The notes: a model not told the origin generated them from the sequence alone. Counted from the stretch's first letter, positions 10,293 to 18,052 are shown. The stretch is 18,052 nucleotides of DNA from Discostella pseudostelligera (GCA_036940085.1 JALLBK010000615.1:1-18052), one strand, 5' to 3'. Numbers and translations: made by a program.

Positions 10293-11435
10293 ATGATGTC
10301 GCCGTTTCAATACCAATGCCATCATCGCACCAACACACCACTTCCACTCACCCTACTTTACTGCCTATTCATCTCTTCATTTTTCGTATGTTCACTCTAC
10401 GCTTTTGTTCCATCGCCCATTCGTCGTCTTCCACGAGATCAATGCTTGCACATCCGATGGCGTTCGGGTGTCATCGTTGGTGTCATGATTGTGGGGATAG
10501 GGTCATATCCCTTGATTTTCTGCCAGAGGTTGGAGATAGATGATATTCTAAGTGGAGATTATGTCAATAATAGGACGATGAATGCATTTCCGTCGTGGTA
10601 TAGGTATCTTGGAATTTCTTGGCAGCCAATGCAAGACATCACAATTGCCGCTCATGTATTGGTATTATACCTTGGGTCATTAAGTTGTTCATGGTTTAGA
10701 TTATACCATTGCATGCGGTTACTTCAATGGGAAGATGAGAGTAAAAATCGAAACAATCGATCATATATGAGGACGATATCTACTATTGCAGAGTCCCAGC
10801 ACCTACCAGCATTACCCAAACCGACATATTTCTGTCGATCACTAAAACAAACTTGGTTTGAGCCAACCAATCAATCTATCCAATCATTTTACGACGATGA
10901 GAATTATCGATGGATGAAACTACGCAATTTGGCTATAGCACCCTTGGCAGAAGAAGCAATTTTTCGTGCTTGTCTAATACCCCCATTGTTGGCCAGCAAC
11001 TCTAAAACCGACAAACCATTGTCACCCACCGCAACAGCGTGGATTGGACCATTATTCTTTGGAGTCGCCCATCTTCATCATCTTTACGAACAGTATCGAC
11101 AAATACCACCAAGGCAGAGGTCAAGGAAAATTGTGTGTCAATTATTGTTAGGACTACTCTTTCAATGGGCTTACACAACGTTATTCGGTGCATACGTCTC
11201 CCATGTATTCATTCGAACTGCATCGTTGAGTGGTGTGACGCTCGCGCATGTCATATGCAACTATTTGGGACTACCAGAGATTAGCTTTGTAAATCCAACA
11301 TCTAACTTGTACTGCTATCGATGGATTATATCGATACTGTATCTAGTTGGTATTTGTCTTTTCGTGGCCGGATTTGATTTGTTGGTCTTCCCCACTCAGA
11401 GCGTGTTGCCGTCATTGTTGTATCCGCAAAGATAG
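10293..11435 (+). CDS. RCE1: CAAX prenyl protease 2 (RCE1, CPBP/ABI glutamic protease)
   Basis: An ER-membrane protease that removes the last three residues of prenylated CAAX proteins such as Ras/Rho GTPases. It is an intronless 380-aa protein from the ATG at 10293 (a second ATG follows at 10296), somewhat longer than human RCE1 (329 aa). The three catalytic signatures are present: EEAIFR with Glu220 and Glu221, FFGVAH with His260, and HVICN with His319 and Asn323. Conserved blocks RNLAIAPLAEEAIFRACL, FGVAHLHHLYEQ and FQWAYTTLFGAYVSH are typical. Multiple hydrophobic segments are visible, including TM1 (CLFISSFFVCSLYAFVP, then LPRD as in animal RCE1). A poorly conserved loop at about 120-200 accounts for the extra length. 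It starts head-to-head with the receptor gene, 156 bp apart, and ends tail-to-tail with the rhodanese-methyltransferase gene. Confidence 0.94.
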   Translation: MMSPFQYQCHHRTNTPLPLTLLYCLFISSFFVCSLYAFVPSPIRRLPRDQCLHIRWRSGVIVGVMIVGIGSYPLIFCQRLEIDDILSGDYVNNRTMNAFPSWYRYLGISWQPMQDITIAAHVLVLYLGSLSCSWFRLYHCMRLLQWEDESKNRNNRSYMRTISTIAESQHLPALPKPTYFCRSLKQTWFEPTNQSIQSFYDDENYRWMKLRNLAIAPLAEEAIFRACLIPPLLASNSKTDKPLSPTATAWIGPLFFGVAHLHHLYEQYRQIPPRQRSRKIVCQLLLGLLFQWAYTTLFGAYVSHVFIRTASLSGVTLAHVICNYLGLPEISFVNPTSNLYCYRWIISILYLVGICLFVAGFDLLVFPTQSVLPSLLYPQR

Positions 11436-11499
11436 GATTCTATCGAATAATCATTAAGTAGCAGAGTTGGTAAGATAAATGCCACAATTTTTATTCACA

Positions 11500-13122
11500 T
11501 CAAGCTATCTTTTTTGCTGCAAATTGTATCAATGTTCTTCCATGATCTCCATCAACGATCAAATTATCTTTAAGAATTTGCCATCGATGGGTACCACAAT
11601 CATGCCCACTCTCACAATCAGCACTAGGCGCGCCAATGAACAAATTCTTCAATTCCCATCGATCCAACACATTTGATTGTTTAGGATGATCGAAATCCCA
11701 ACGAGCTCCTTCGTGAGGCTTGCAGAAGTGGCTAATGGCGATTACTGTACCTAGCGGTAGGACGAGGTGCGATAATGGTGGTGATGAATGATGCCCATTT
11801 GTTGTCGATTGTAATGTTCCTGAGACAGACGTTCCCACTGATTCCTCAAACGTTCGTGAATTGGCAATGTAGGAGAGCAACTTTCTATTGAGGAACCGAA
11901 TCGAATATACGCAAACGATTTCAGGAGGACAAGCAGCTGTTTGCTGTGGTAGTTGCAGCAATTCTTTGGTCGGATCCATCAGATAGTCTCGTACAAGATG
12001 CAACTTGTTCAAATCTAGACAAATCGAATTCGTAACATCTTCTACGCCACGATTCTTCCACAATGGGGTACATCTTGCTGCACTTCCCTTGTGATTGTCC
12101 ACACCGATGAAGTGCAATGATCTGCTGCCATTTTTATTGCATCGATCACGAAACTCCTTAATCTCCTCGGCTACATAACATATATCCCGCCCAGAGCCAC
12201 ATCCCAGATCCCATACCAATCCCAAGGTTGTCGGCCGCACACTGTTGTTATTGTCATGTACATCATTGCTCCTTTCGTCGAAGTCGATTGTCCATTTCTT
12301 CATGTATGGTAATACGAAAGATGATATCAGTGGATCAGGTTTCCATAGTCTTGGTAGACATCGGAATGGAGTCTCTCTCCTACCCTCTCCACCAACAACT
12401 CCTCCACCGCTAGAACCGCCACGTCTTACCAACACCAAACCATTGATATTCTCCGCCTCCTTCCATAAAGCATCATTATCAATTATGACTTGTCGTACCC
12501 TCCATGGTTTCCGTGATTGCATCGTTGCTTCACTATGAGTGGCGAAGAATAGTTTGTGGATGGTGCACTGCTTTTCTCCACCATCATCTCCACCACCGTA
12601 TCTTCCTCCATGGCATTGATCAAGGAATGTTTCGGCATATTCTAGAGGTATCAAAATGGAAAAGTCCAAGTTGCGCGGTGGTAATTCACACGTCCTTTCA
12701 CCACTGAGTAACGATGAGAGAGGGAGATGAACGATGATAATTCCGCCGCCACTACTATTGTTGTTTTCAATGTCAACCTCGGTAGGGCATTCAGTAGAAG
12801 ACAAAGAAGCTGAAGTAGCATCACCTTCATGGAGAGTATCATCATGCACAGTCTCAAGATGCCGTTCATTGTACTCATCTACCGACCTAAGATCTACTAC
12901 CGGCAACACTGATCTTCTCCTATCGTTTGTGTCCTTGTCTGTCTCATGAAGATCATCATCTTCTTCATCAAAACCACGAAGCCATGTAACAATATTAACA
13001 ATTCGATACTGGAATTTGCATTCCTCCTTCGTGGACGGCGACACTGACTGCGACGGCGACTTTCTCTGCCGCTTGCTTCGGTTGCCTTGAGCACATTCAC
13101 ATGACGATGTGTCTGTGGCCAT
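11500..13122 (-). CDS. Rhodanese-like region fused to a SAM-dependent methyltransferase
   Basis: A 540-aa intronless protein. Residues 40-215 resemble a rhodanese fold: VLPVVDLRSVDEYNERH at 72-88, IIIVHLPLSSL at 128-138, and FFATHSEATMQSRKPWRVR at 192-210, where the active-site loop would lie. No cysteine sits in that loop, so sulfur transfer is unlikely and the region is probably a binding or scaffold domain. FRCLPRLWKPDPLI (253-266) leads into a class I methyltransferase domain: motif I VWDLGCGSGRD at 303-313, then FIGVDNHKGSAAR with acidic Asp342. Asp/Gly/Asn-rich linkers separate the parts. The same domain order occurs in some fungal and algal proteins of unknown substrate, as far as I recall. 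There is no evident targeting peptide, and the N-terminus carries a basic KRQRK stretch. The substrate is unknown. Confidence 0.8.
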   Translation of the reverse strand: MATDTSSCECAQGNRSKRQRKSPSQSVSPSTKEECKFQYRIVNIVTWLRGFDEEDDDLHETDKDTNDRRRSVLPVVDLRSVDEYNERHLETVHDDTLHEGDATSASLSSTECPTEVDIENNNSSGGGIIIVHLPLSSLLSGERTCELPPRNLDFSILIPLEYAETFLDQCHGGRYGGGDDGGEKQCTIHKLFFATHSEATMQSRKPWRVRQVIIDNDALWKEAENINGLVLVRRGGSSGGGVVGGEGRRETPFRCLPRLWKPDPLISSFVLPYMKKWTIDFDERSNDVHDNNNSVRPTTLGLVWDLGCGSGRDICYVAEEIKEFRDRCNKNGSRSLHFIGVDNHKGSAARCTPLWKNRGVEDVTNSICLDLNKLHLVRDYLMDPTKELLQLPQQTAACPPEIVCVYSIRFLNRKLLSYIANSRTFEESVGTSVSGTLQSTTNGHHSSPPLSHLVLPLGTVIAISHFCKPHEGARWDFDHPKQSNVLDRWELKNLFIGAPSADCESGHDCGTHRWQILKDNLIVDGDHGRTLIQFAAKKIA

Positions 13123-13454
13123 TGTATTTATGGATAATACCTGATGTCGATGGTCGTGGAGTGTAATGTTGCGTTGGTGGGTCGTAGTATCGTAGTAGGT
13201 AGTAGTATGAGGAGGAGGGAGGAGTTCATTGTTGATATGGTTGGTGGCGCTGGCACTGGAGGTAAGGACAGATTTGGCGGGAAAGATGCCAGACTTGAGA
13301 TTTCAGATTTCAGATTTCGATTTCGGCTCATGGCGTCGTCCGTCGTCCTCCGCACATCGGCCCCTCCACCACCACAGCCCACAGCCAAGCCAGCCAAAGC
13401 ATTCATCAATTCAATTCAATTCAATTCAATAACCAACCAATAACTATCATCATC
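13123..13454. promoter_or_regulatory. Head-to-head promoter region of the rhodanese-methyltransferase and SAP-like genes
   Basis: A 332-bp interval between divergent start codons. It contains two short tandem repeats: three AGATTTC units plus a partial copy at 13298-13324, and CAATT units at 13407-13430, followed by a CCAAT sequence close to the plus-strand ATG. Open frames on both strands here are low in complexity and mutually overlapping, so none is called. Confidence 0.5.
13407..13430 (+). repeat. CAATT pentanucleotide tandem repeat
   Basis: Four complete CAATT units and a partial fifth, 25-48 bp upstream of the SAP-like gene's ATG, so probably within its 5' UTR or core promoter. Confidence 0.85.
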
Positions 13455-14381
13455 ATGCCCGAAGCACTACCCAACATATCCAGTATGAAGCTCACGCAAC
13501 TTCGCGAGGAGTTAAATTTGTACGGCATCAACTCCTCAACCTTTTGCGAGAAGAGTGAGATGATTGCGGCGTTACAGCATGCTCGAGACACATTGCCACG
13601 TCCGACGACGAGTTATCGGGAGGTGGAACCGCCACCGCCACCACCATCGAGGGACGAGGAGGAGAAGAAACGATTTCGCGCCACACGACGCAATTCCATT
13701 ACAAAACCATCACCGTTCTCGACGCCGTCGTCGTCTTCTGGTGGTTCATCTCATTCGACCATGCCGCAAGCTGCCGCCGCTACAGCAACATCATCTACAG
13801 CTACAAACTCTCATCCTCCGCCACCATCGCAATCCACGTCATCTTCATCAACAACAACTCAAAAAGACGCCAAGAAAGCACTCGCTCTACGCTCACCGGT
13901 GGTCATTCATCAACGCATCAAAGAAAAACCGACCTCAACTATCACTACCCCATCTTCCTTTGCTACCCCCACCACAATCGGTGAACGGTCCAACTCCTTC
14001 TTGCCCGGCTCACCCTTCTCTTTTGCCATTCACGGTTCCATCTACGATGATGATGCTGCCATACTACGCATACCCGATGGAATATGTCTCACGATTAACA
14101 GTGCCAGTGTTGATGCTAAATCCATGGAAGTATACCTCCATCAAAAAGGTGCATTGGGCGTATCACTCAAACTAAGTTCAGAAGAAAATCCGCAACTTTT
14201 GCCTGTATGGACATTTGATAAAGAGAAGAGCTCAAGTTACAATATATCGAATTTGGGAATACGGGTGGCGGGACCGCGGAATATACGATTAGGTGCATGT
14301 ATGGAAATGGGGTATCGTAGTGGAGCGAGTGTCGATGTGTTTGTGTTTGGGAGTGTTACGCTGGATAGTGACAAGTTTTAA
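13455..14381 (+). CDS. SAP-like N-terminus with unrecognised C-terminal domain
   Basis: A 308-aa intronless protein of unknown function. Residues 9-45 (ISSMKLTQLREELNLYGINS, then a Cys-Glu-Lys-Ser stretch and MIAALQHAR) have the helix-extended-helix pattern of SAP-like motifs, which in various proteins bind nucleic acid or partner proteins. Residues 50-185 are Pro/Ser/Thr-rich and probably disordered. The last ~120 residues (from SPFSFAIHGSIYDDDAAILR) are well-structured in composition and rich in predicted beta-strand, with SLKLSSEENPQLLPVWTFDK and NIRLGACMEMGYRSG as conserved-looking blocks; I cannot assign a family. No targeting signal is seen. It begins at the first ATG after a run of ATC triplets and ends just before a GA-rich repeat. 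Confidence 0.75.
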   Translation: MPEALPNISSMKLTQLREELNLYGINSSTFCEKSEMIAALQHARDTLPRPTTSYREVEPPPPPPSRDEEEKKRFRATRRNSITKPSPFSTPSSSSGGSSHSTMPQAAAATATSSTATNSHPPPPSQSTSSSSTTTQKDAKKALALRSPVVIHQRIKEKPTSTITTPSSFATPTTIGERSNSFLPGSPFSFAIHGSIYDDDAAILRIPDGICLTINSASVDAKSMEVYLHQKGALGVSLKLSSEENPQLLPVWTFDKEKSSSYNISNLGIRVAGPRNIRLGACMEMGYRSGASVDVFVFGSVTLDSDKF

Positions 14382-14382
14382 T

Positions 14383-14413
14383 AGAGAGAGAGAGAGAGAA
14401 CGAGAACGAGAAG
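14383..14413 (+). repeat. GA-rich microsatellite
   Basis: A GA dinucleotide run grading into GAACGA-type units. It begins right after the stop codon of the SAP-like gene, in the spacer between two converging genes. Confidence 0.85.
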
Positions 14414-14509
14414 TTTGGTGGTGTGGTAATAGTAGTGGGAGGATTGGGCTAGCATCGTTAATCTTTGCTTTAATTTACAATACTCAATTCTTTTGACATT
14501 TCAGTCTCT

Positions 14510-15523
14510 CTACATGTTGCGAAAAATCACACTCAAATTATTCGATGGCATCTCCACTTTTTGGACATACTCAAGCCCTTCCCTCTTGGCAACATCAATG
14601 ACATCTTCCAAATTACGTACTCCCCACGCTGGATCCTTGGATCGTAAGGATGCATCAAACCGTAAATTCGATTCTACTGCCATTCCATCGACTTTGTACG
14701 GTCCATAACACATTAATACCCCACCCTTTTTTAATACCTTGCCAGCACATTCCATTAACCCCAAAGTTGCCTCCCATGGCGCAATATGTATCATGTTAAT
14801 ACATAATATCAAATCAAAGTACTCATGATGCGACGCATACTCTTGTGCATTGCCAATTGTTCCAGATTGACGAGCACCGGCCTTTCCATCGGTATCTCGA
14901 TGACCACCATCATTGCATGCGGTACCACCACTGGTACCCAATATCCATGAGTTGCATGGTAAGATGTGCTGGTGTAAATTGGAGAGTTGGACACGTGCAT
15001 TGATGGATTGGCGTGCTTCGAGATCTGGATCAGAGGGGTGCCATTCTATATCTACTGCTAATTCCGACGAGAATGTAGATAGGAAGGAGGATACAAAATG
15101 AATAGTGTGGACACCACATCCTGCGGCCAATTCCAATACGCGAATCTTTGGTCGTTTGTCATTCGAGTTCTTATTGACATGTTGTTCTTGGATCAATTGG
15201 GGGAAGATGATGGGAGATAATACCAAGTCGTAGATTGGACCCTTGTTTCGTTCGGCCGATGGTGATTCCAGTATGTGACTGGGGTTGAATTGAGAGGATG
15301 CTGCCGTCATCTTGGAATTGAGACGACGCTCCTGACGACGGTGAAAATGGCGACACCAATGAAAGTCGAAGTTGGAGGCGGAGGCGGAGACAAGCGATGG
15401 AGCGAAGGCCAACGTTCGATGCCGATGCGCGACCCCAGCTTCAGCTGCCGAGAGTGCGAATACGGATGAGAATGCCAACGAGAGGAGAGGACGAAGCTTC
15501 CAATAGCGATGCGATGTGGACAT
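14510..15523 (-). CDS. METTL26: METTL26/DUF938-type methyltransferase with plastid-type presequence
   Basis: A 337-aa intronless putative SAM-dependent methyltransferase; the family's substrate is not established. The body (about 88-337) matches METTL26 throughout: AERNKGPIYDLVL, motif I VLELAAGCGVHTIHF (129-143), DIEWHPSDPD (158-167), LILCINMIHIAPWEAT (238-253), YGPYKVDG (273-280), FDASLRSKDPAWGVRNLEDV (289-308), and the end MPSNNLSVIFRNM. An insertion of about 25 residues lies at 197-222. The first ~75 residues are extra. They start with a basic residue and a hydrophobic stretch (KLRPLLSLAFSSVFALSAAEA), then HRHRTLAFAPSLVSAS and a basic, acid-poor stretch. This resembles the signal-plus-transit presequences of diatom plastid proteins, whose junction motif is ASAFAP-like. 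Plastid import is inferred; secretory targeting is the alternative. Confidence 0.88.
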   Translation of the reverse strand: MSTSHRYWKLRPLLSLAFSSVFALSAAEAGVAHRHRTLAFAPSLVSASASNFDFHWCRHFHRRQERRLNSKMTAASSQFNPSHILESPSAERNKGPIYDLVLSPIIFPQLIQEQHVNKNSNDKRPKIRVLELAAGCGVHTIHFVSSFLSTFSSELAVDIEWHPSDPDLEARQSINARVQLSNLHQHILPCNSWILGTSGGTACNDGGHRDTDGKAGARQSGTIGNAQEYASHHEYFDLILCINMIHIAPWEATLGLMECAGKVLKKGGVLMCYGPYKVDGMAVESNLRFDASLRSKDPAWGVRNLEDVIDVAKREGLEYVQKVEMPSNNLSVIFRNM

Positions 15524-15681
15524 ATCATGGATTGGACAAAGATATTGGAGGAATGAGAGTTGGTGAAGGTGATGGTTGGATGAAGTTGGATGTTGGATTG
15601 GATGTTGCTTCGGGTGGTGATGTTGTGTGGTAAAACACGTGGAACCTTGATGGCGCCGTCCCGCGCCGGCGCGCTCTTTCT

Positions 15682-15725
15682 CGAATTTGAATTTGAATGG
15701 TCATTTGAATTTGAATTCAAAATTA
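15682..15725 (+). repeat. GAATTT short tandem repeats
   Basis: Two clusters of GAATTT units separated by a short GGTCA-containing spacer. The second cluster ends in the palindrome TTTGAATTCAAA (15710-15721). Confidence 0.8.
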
Positions 15726-15791
15726 TCCTACGGCGGAGTCCGCATGTGAAAACTTGTGTAGGAGTACTGTTCCTTCTCAATGGCCATTTTC

Positions 15792-15862
15792 AAATTGGAG
15801 AAAAGAGAAACACACACATATCAATTTTAAATTCGAGAAAAGAGAATTCACACATGGAAATT
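15792..15862 (+). repeat. Imperfect tandem duplication, about 35 bp per unit
   Basis: Units at about 15792-15826 and 15829-15862 share the core GAGAAAAGAGAA followed by a CACACAT-type stretch and an ATCAATT/GAAATT end. Both lie in the shared upstream region of the two genes with plastid-type presequences. Confidence 0.75.
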
Positions 15863-15864
15863 AG

Positions 15865-15880
15865 GAATTGGTACCAATTC
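15865..15880. repeat. Perfect 16-bp palindrome
   Basis: GAATTGGTACCAATTC is fully self-complementary and lies immediately after the duplicated 35-bp units. It could be a dimeric-factor site, but that is only inference. Confidence 0.7.
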
Positions 15881-16479
15881 TACGTGGATGTCTGTTCGTC
15901 GTCGTTTACAGCCCATCCGATGCCGCCGCCGCAACCATGCATGACCATGTGGCAGACCATGGCCATGGCCGCTGCCCACCGGGGCGCCCATCTTCCCTCA
16001 ACAATGGCCGCCGCCTGCCAGCGCACTCCTTCTCGAACCGTTCCAGACAAGTGGTTAGCAGATGACACTCCCCGTCACCCTCTGTCGATGTGGTCGACAG
16101 CGACAATCGAATGCCCCGTCGCGGCGCCGGCGTCGCCGTCGGCATTGAAGAGTACGGTGTACGGTGTGTTGGATAATGAATCGCAACGATTATCGAGGCA
16201 TGCGGGCCGGTAGAGATCATCGCACGTCCAGATAGGATCACAATTCACGGATGAGGGGGATGATCACATGGTTCTGCACCTTGGACGACGATGGCACGTG
16301 ATGCGTCGATGGGAATCCTGACTTGAAAAAGTTGGCACAACCCGATGAGAACGCCAAATGAAAGTGATCGCCCTCCCTTAGCATTAAAGACCTGACACCC
16401 TGATCCTGACGGATGGAGACACAACAACTTGCTCTAACATCGCCGCACCGAAAATATCTATTTCATCAACAATCCAACT

Positions 16480-17600
16480 ATGAAGGCATCGATCCTACTA
16501 GTCCTGCTCCCATCGATGGGGCCCAGCGATGCTGGTGCTGGTTTCGTCACCAACCTTCACCCAGTGACAATGTCGCCATCTTCGGCACTAACCATGGAAC
16601 TCCCAAAGCCGGAAAATTGGGCTCCATTCAAACTAGGAAAATTCAAAAAGGACGAACGTCAATTGAATAAGAAGAAGCAGCACTTTCAATCTCGACCTTT
16701 GGTGGACTTTCAGAAAGATCTCGAGGCTGGAAAAGTTCGGTACGTCACTCCATTGTTTTCTTACATTTTTGCAACTTTGTCCAGTTCGTCTCCAACCTCA
16801 ATCAATGTTTCTACGATGTTACCCTTCTTGTGCATATGTGTTCATGGAAAGCCATCTGTTCCCTGTGATGTTTGCCAAACAGCGCGTTCAAATGGGAGAG
16901 TTGCGCCCGTCGGATATTCCAGTAAGTATAATGAAGCGTCGCCGCCCTTCCTGTAATACCAGCGTTCTCATTCATTAAATATTCTCTTCTACCGACAGTA
17001 CGAACAACGCGAAGGAGGTACTTGGACGAACAAAGACGTCAATGTGGGCTACGTCCCCTCGGGCATGTCGGTGCATGAGTGGCACGACTTCAAACGAGCT
17101 GAGAACAAGCAGACGAAGAATAAAAACTTTGCAGCCATTGGACCAACCTCTTTCAAGTCACGTTCATTGCAAGGTTAGTACCAACGAGAGATGTATTGTC
17201 TCTTTTGATCTATGAATTGAATTGTGCGGCATCCTAACAATCTCGAGTTTCTTTACTCAATTCGGCGTGAAGGCTTTCAGGAGGATCTCGAGAAAGGAAA
17301 AGCAAATCATTTGTTCCCTGCCATGTTTGCCAAAGAACAAATCAAGCGAGGTCAATTGAAGCAAGAGGATGTCCCGGTAAGCGCTGCACTATTGTTCGAA
17401 GGAACCTATTTGTGTGTGTTACTTTAACTAATACAGCACTTTGGATCATATTATGTCATCAACAGTATATGCAACGCTTAGGAAGCTGGGACGATAGCGA
17501 TGTCAAGGGTGCAAAGAAAAAGGAGTGGTCTGAGACAGATAAGCGAATGGAGTCGAAGAAATCATCCTGGCTACGAATGCGTGATACTCGCTCTCCCTGA
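16480..17600 (+). CDS. Internally repeated, probably plastid-targeted protein of unknown function, five exons
   Basis: A 247-aa protein from exons 16480-16739, 16852-16921, 16999-17173, 17273-17376 and 17466-17600. Every junction is GT...AG and keeps frame. I do not recognise the family. Residues 1-20 (MKASILLVLLPSMGPSDAGA) look like a signal peptide, followed by GFVTNLHPVTMSPSSALTM, which resembles the transit segment and processing region of diatom plastid proteins; the mature part may start near ELPKPENW. Two homologous repeats follow. The first is DFQKDLEAGKVR-HLFPVMFAKQRV...DIPYEQREGGTWTNKDV (76-124); the second is GFQEDLEKGKANHLFPAMFA...DVPYMQRLGSWDDSDV (169-216). Each is followed by a Lys- and Trp-containing stretch. 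The repeats share an intron at the same place. No cofactor-binding or membrane motif is visible in the mature part. Confidence 0.78.
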
Positions 17601-18052
17601 GGTGAAGTCTAATTCTGTTGACTGTTGACTGTTGCGTAGGAGTACCTGATAGGATATCTCACAATCGAAAATGATCATGATCCAACGAAAACAAGCCACA
17701 TCTCAAGAATATCATAGGTCGATTAATGATTAATCATTGATACATAAACTTTGACCAAAGAATCAAAATCTCCTCATTCATCCGACAACTGCTGCAATGT
17801 GAAGCATCAACCACAAACTGCAAACTGCTACTGAGTTCATCCATCGCTGCATGTGCCGATCAACAAGCTGATACTGATCCGCAACCACGCGTACAGAACA
17901 AATAATATTATTTCATGGAGGACTTCGAATGGCAAATTGGCGAAGTGCATGTCTGCTTGCTCCTCCGAGCGAGGAATCTTCATCGATCAAGTACAATAGC
18001 GGAGTTCTGTTTGCTTCAAAAACAAAGGATATCGGCATTTCCCGGAATTCCG
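17601..18052. other. Region downstream of the repeat-protein gene to the window end
   Basis: No supported gene. A short CTGTTGA direct repeat lies at 17615-17634. On the minus strand a frame is open from the window edge to a stop at 17913-17915 (about 45 codons). It could be the C-terminus of a gene outside the window, which would fit the alternating layout, but its length is within chance expectation. Confidence 0.35.

Larger units (their letters stand above)
15524..16479. promoter_or_regulatory. Long head-to-head intergenic region between METTL26-like and repeat-protein genes
   Basis: At 956 bp this is the longest non-coding stretch. It holds GAATTT repeats (15682-15725), short palindromes (15662-15673, 15710-15721, 15865-15880), a duplicated ~35-bp purine/CA motif (15792-15862), and a GC-richer part at about 15900-16230 with overlapping open frames on both strands that have no recognisable product. 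It presumably contains both promoters. Confidence 0.5.

Noticed and set aside
10340..10440. Signal-plus-AFVP sequence near the RCE1 N-terminus as a plastid targeting signal
   Set aside because: The segment aligns with the first transmembrane helix of animal RCE1, including SLY and LPRD, so it belongs to the mature protein.
13128..13443. Overlapping open frames on both strands (93 and 99 codons) between divergent genes
   Set aside because: Low-complexity translations, built partly on short tandem repeats; the interval is better read as promoter and 5' UTR.
15590..16241. Open frames on both strands (207 codons plus, 111 codons minus)
   Set aside because: No domain, mutual overlap, and the plus frame crosses the repeat and palindrome cluster; the GC-rich composition makes long frames likely by chance.
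17913..18052. Minus-strand frame open at the window edge as the end of a tenth gene
   Set aside because: About 45 codons is too short to distinguish from chance, and no family is recognisable.

Overview
The window looks like nuclear DNA of a photosynthetic stramenopile, most likely a centric diatom of the Thalassiosira type. This is inferred from several things: short spliceosomal introns (about 70-125 nt, GT...AG), moderate GC content, very compact gene spacing, low-complexity Ser/Asp/Gly/His-coding trinucleotide runs, a Cache-domain class C GPCR, and two proteins with presequences of the kind that target secondary plastids. No bacterial, viral, mobile-element, tRNA, rRNA or CRISPR feature is visible.

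Nine protein genes can be supported, and they alternate perfectly in strand. (1) + 343-3213, six-exon patatin-type triacylglycerol lipase of the SDP1/TGL class. (2) - 6351-3443, three-exon RBBP5/Swd1 subunit of the COMPASS/SET1 histone methyltransferase complex, enlarged to 905 aa by acidic and Gly/Asn-rich insertions. (3) + 6715-7887, class II (PyrC-type) dihydroorotase. (4) - 10136-8201, receptor with a Cache-like sensor region and a GABA-B-like seven-helix domain, interrupted by a collapsed assembly gap (the N at 8851). (5) + 10293-11435, RCE1 CAAX prenyl protease. (6) - 13122-11500, rhodanese-like region joined to a SAM methyltransferase. (7) + 13455-14381, SAP-like N-terminus with an unrecognised C-terminal domain. 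(8) - 15523-14510, METTL26/DUF938 methyltransferase with a plastid-type presequence. (9) + 16480-17600, five-exon, internally repeated, probably plastid-targeted protein of unknown function.

The genes do not form a pathway: lipid mobilisation, chromatin, pyrimidine synthesis, signalling and protein prenylation sit side by side. What links them is layout. There are four head-to-head promoter regions (6352-6714, 10137-10292, 13123-13454, 15524-16479) and four tail-to-tail junctions. The most interesting items are the Cache-GPCR with the hidden gap in helix 3, the repeat protein whose introns were duplicated with its repeats, the METTL26-like enzyme with a plastid presequence, and the retention of both COMPASS-assembly motifs in the enlarged RBBP5. 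Exon structures were deduced by eye from splice consensus, reading frame and homology, without transcript data.
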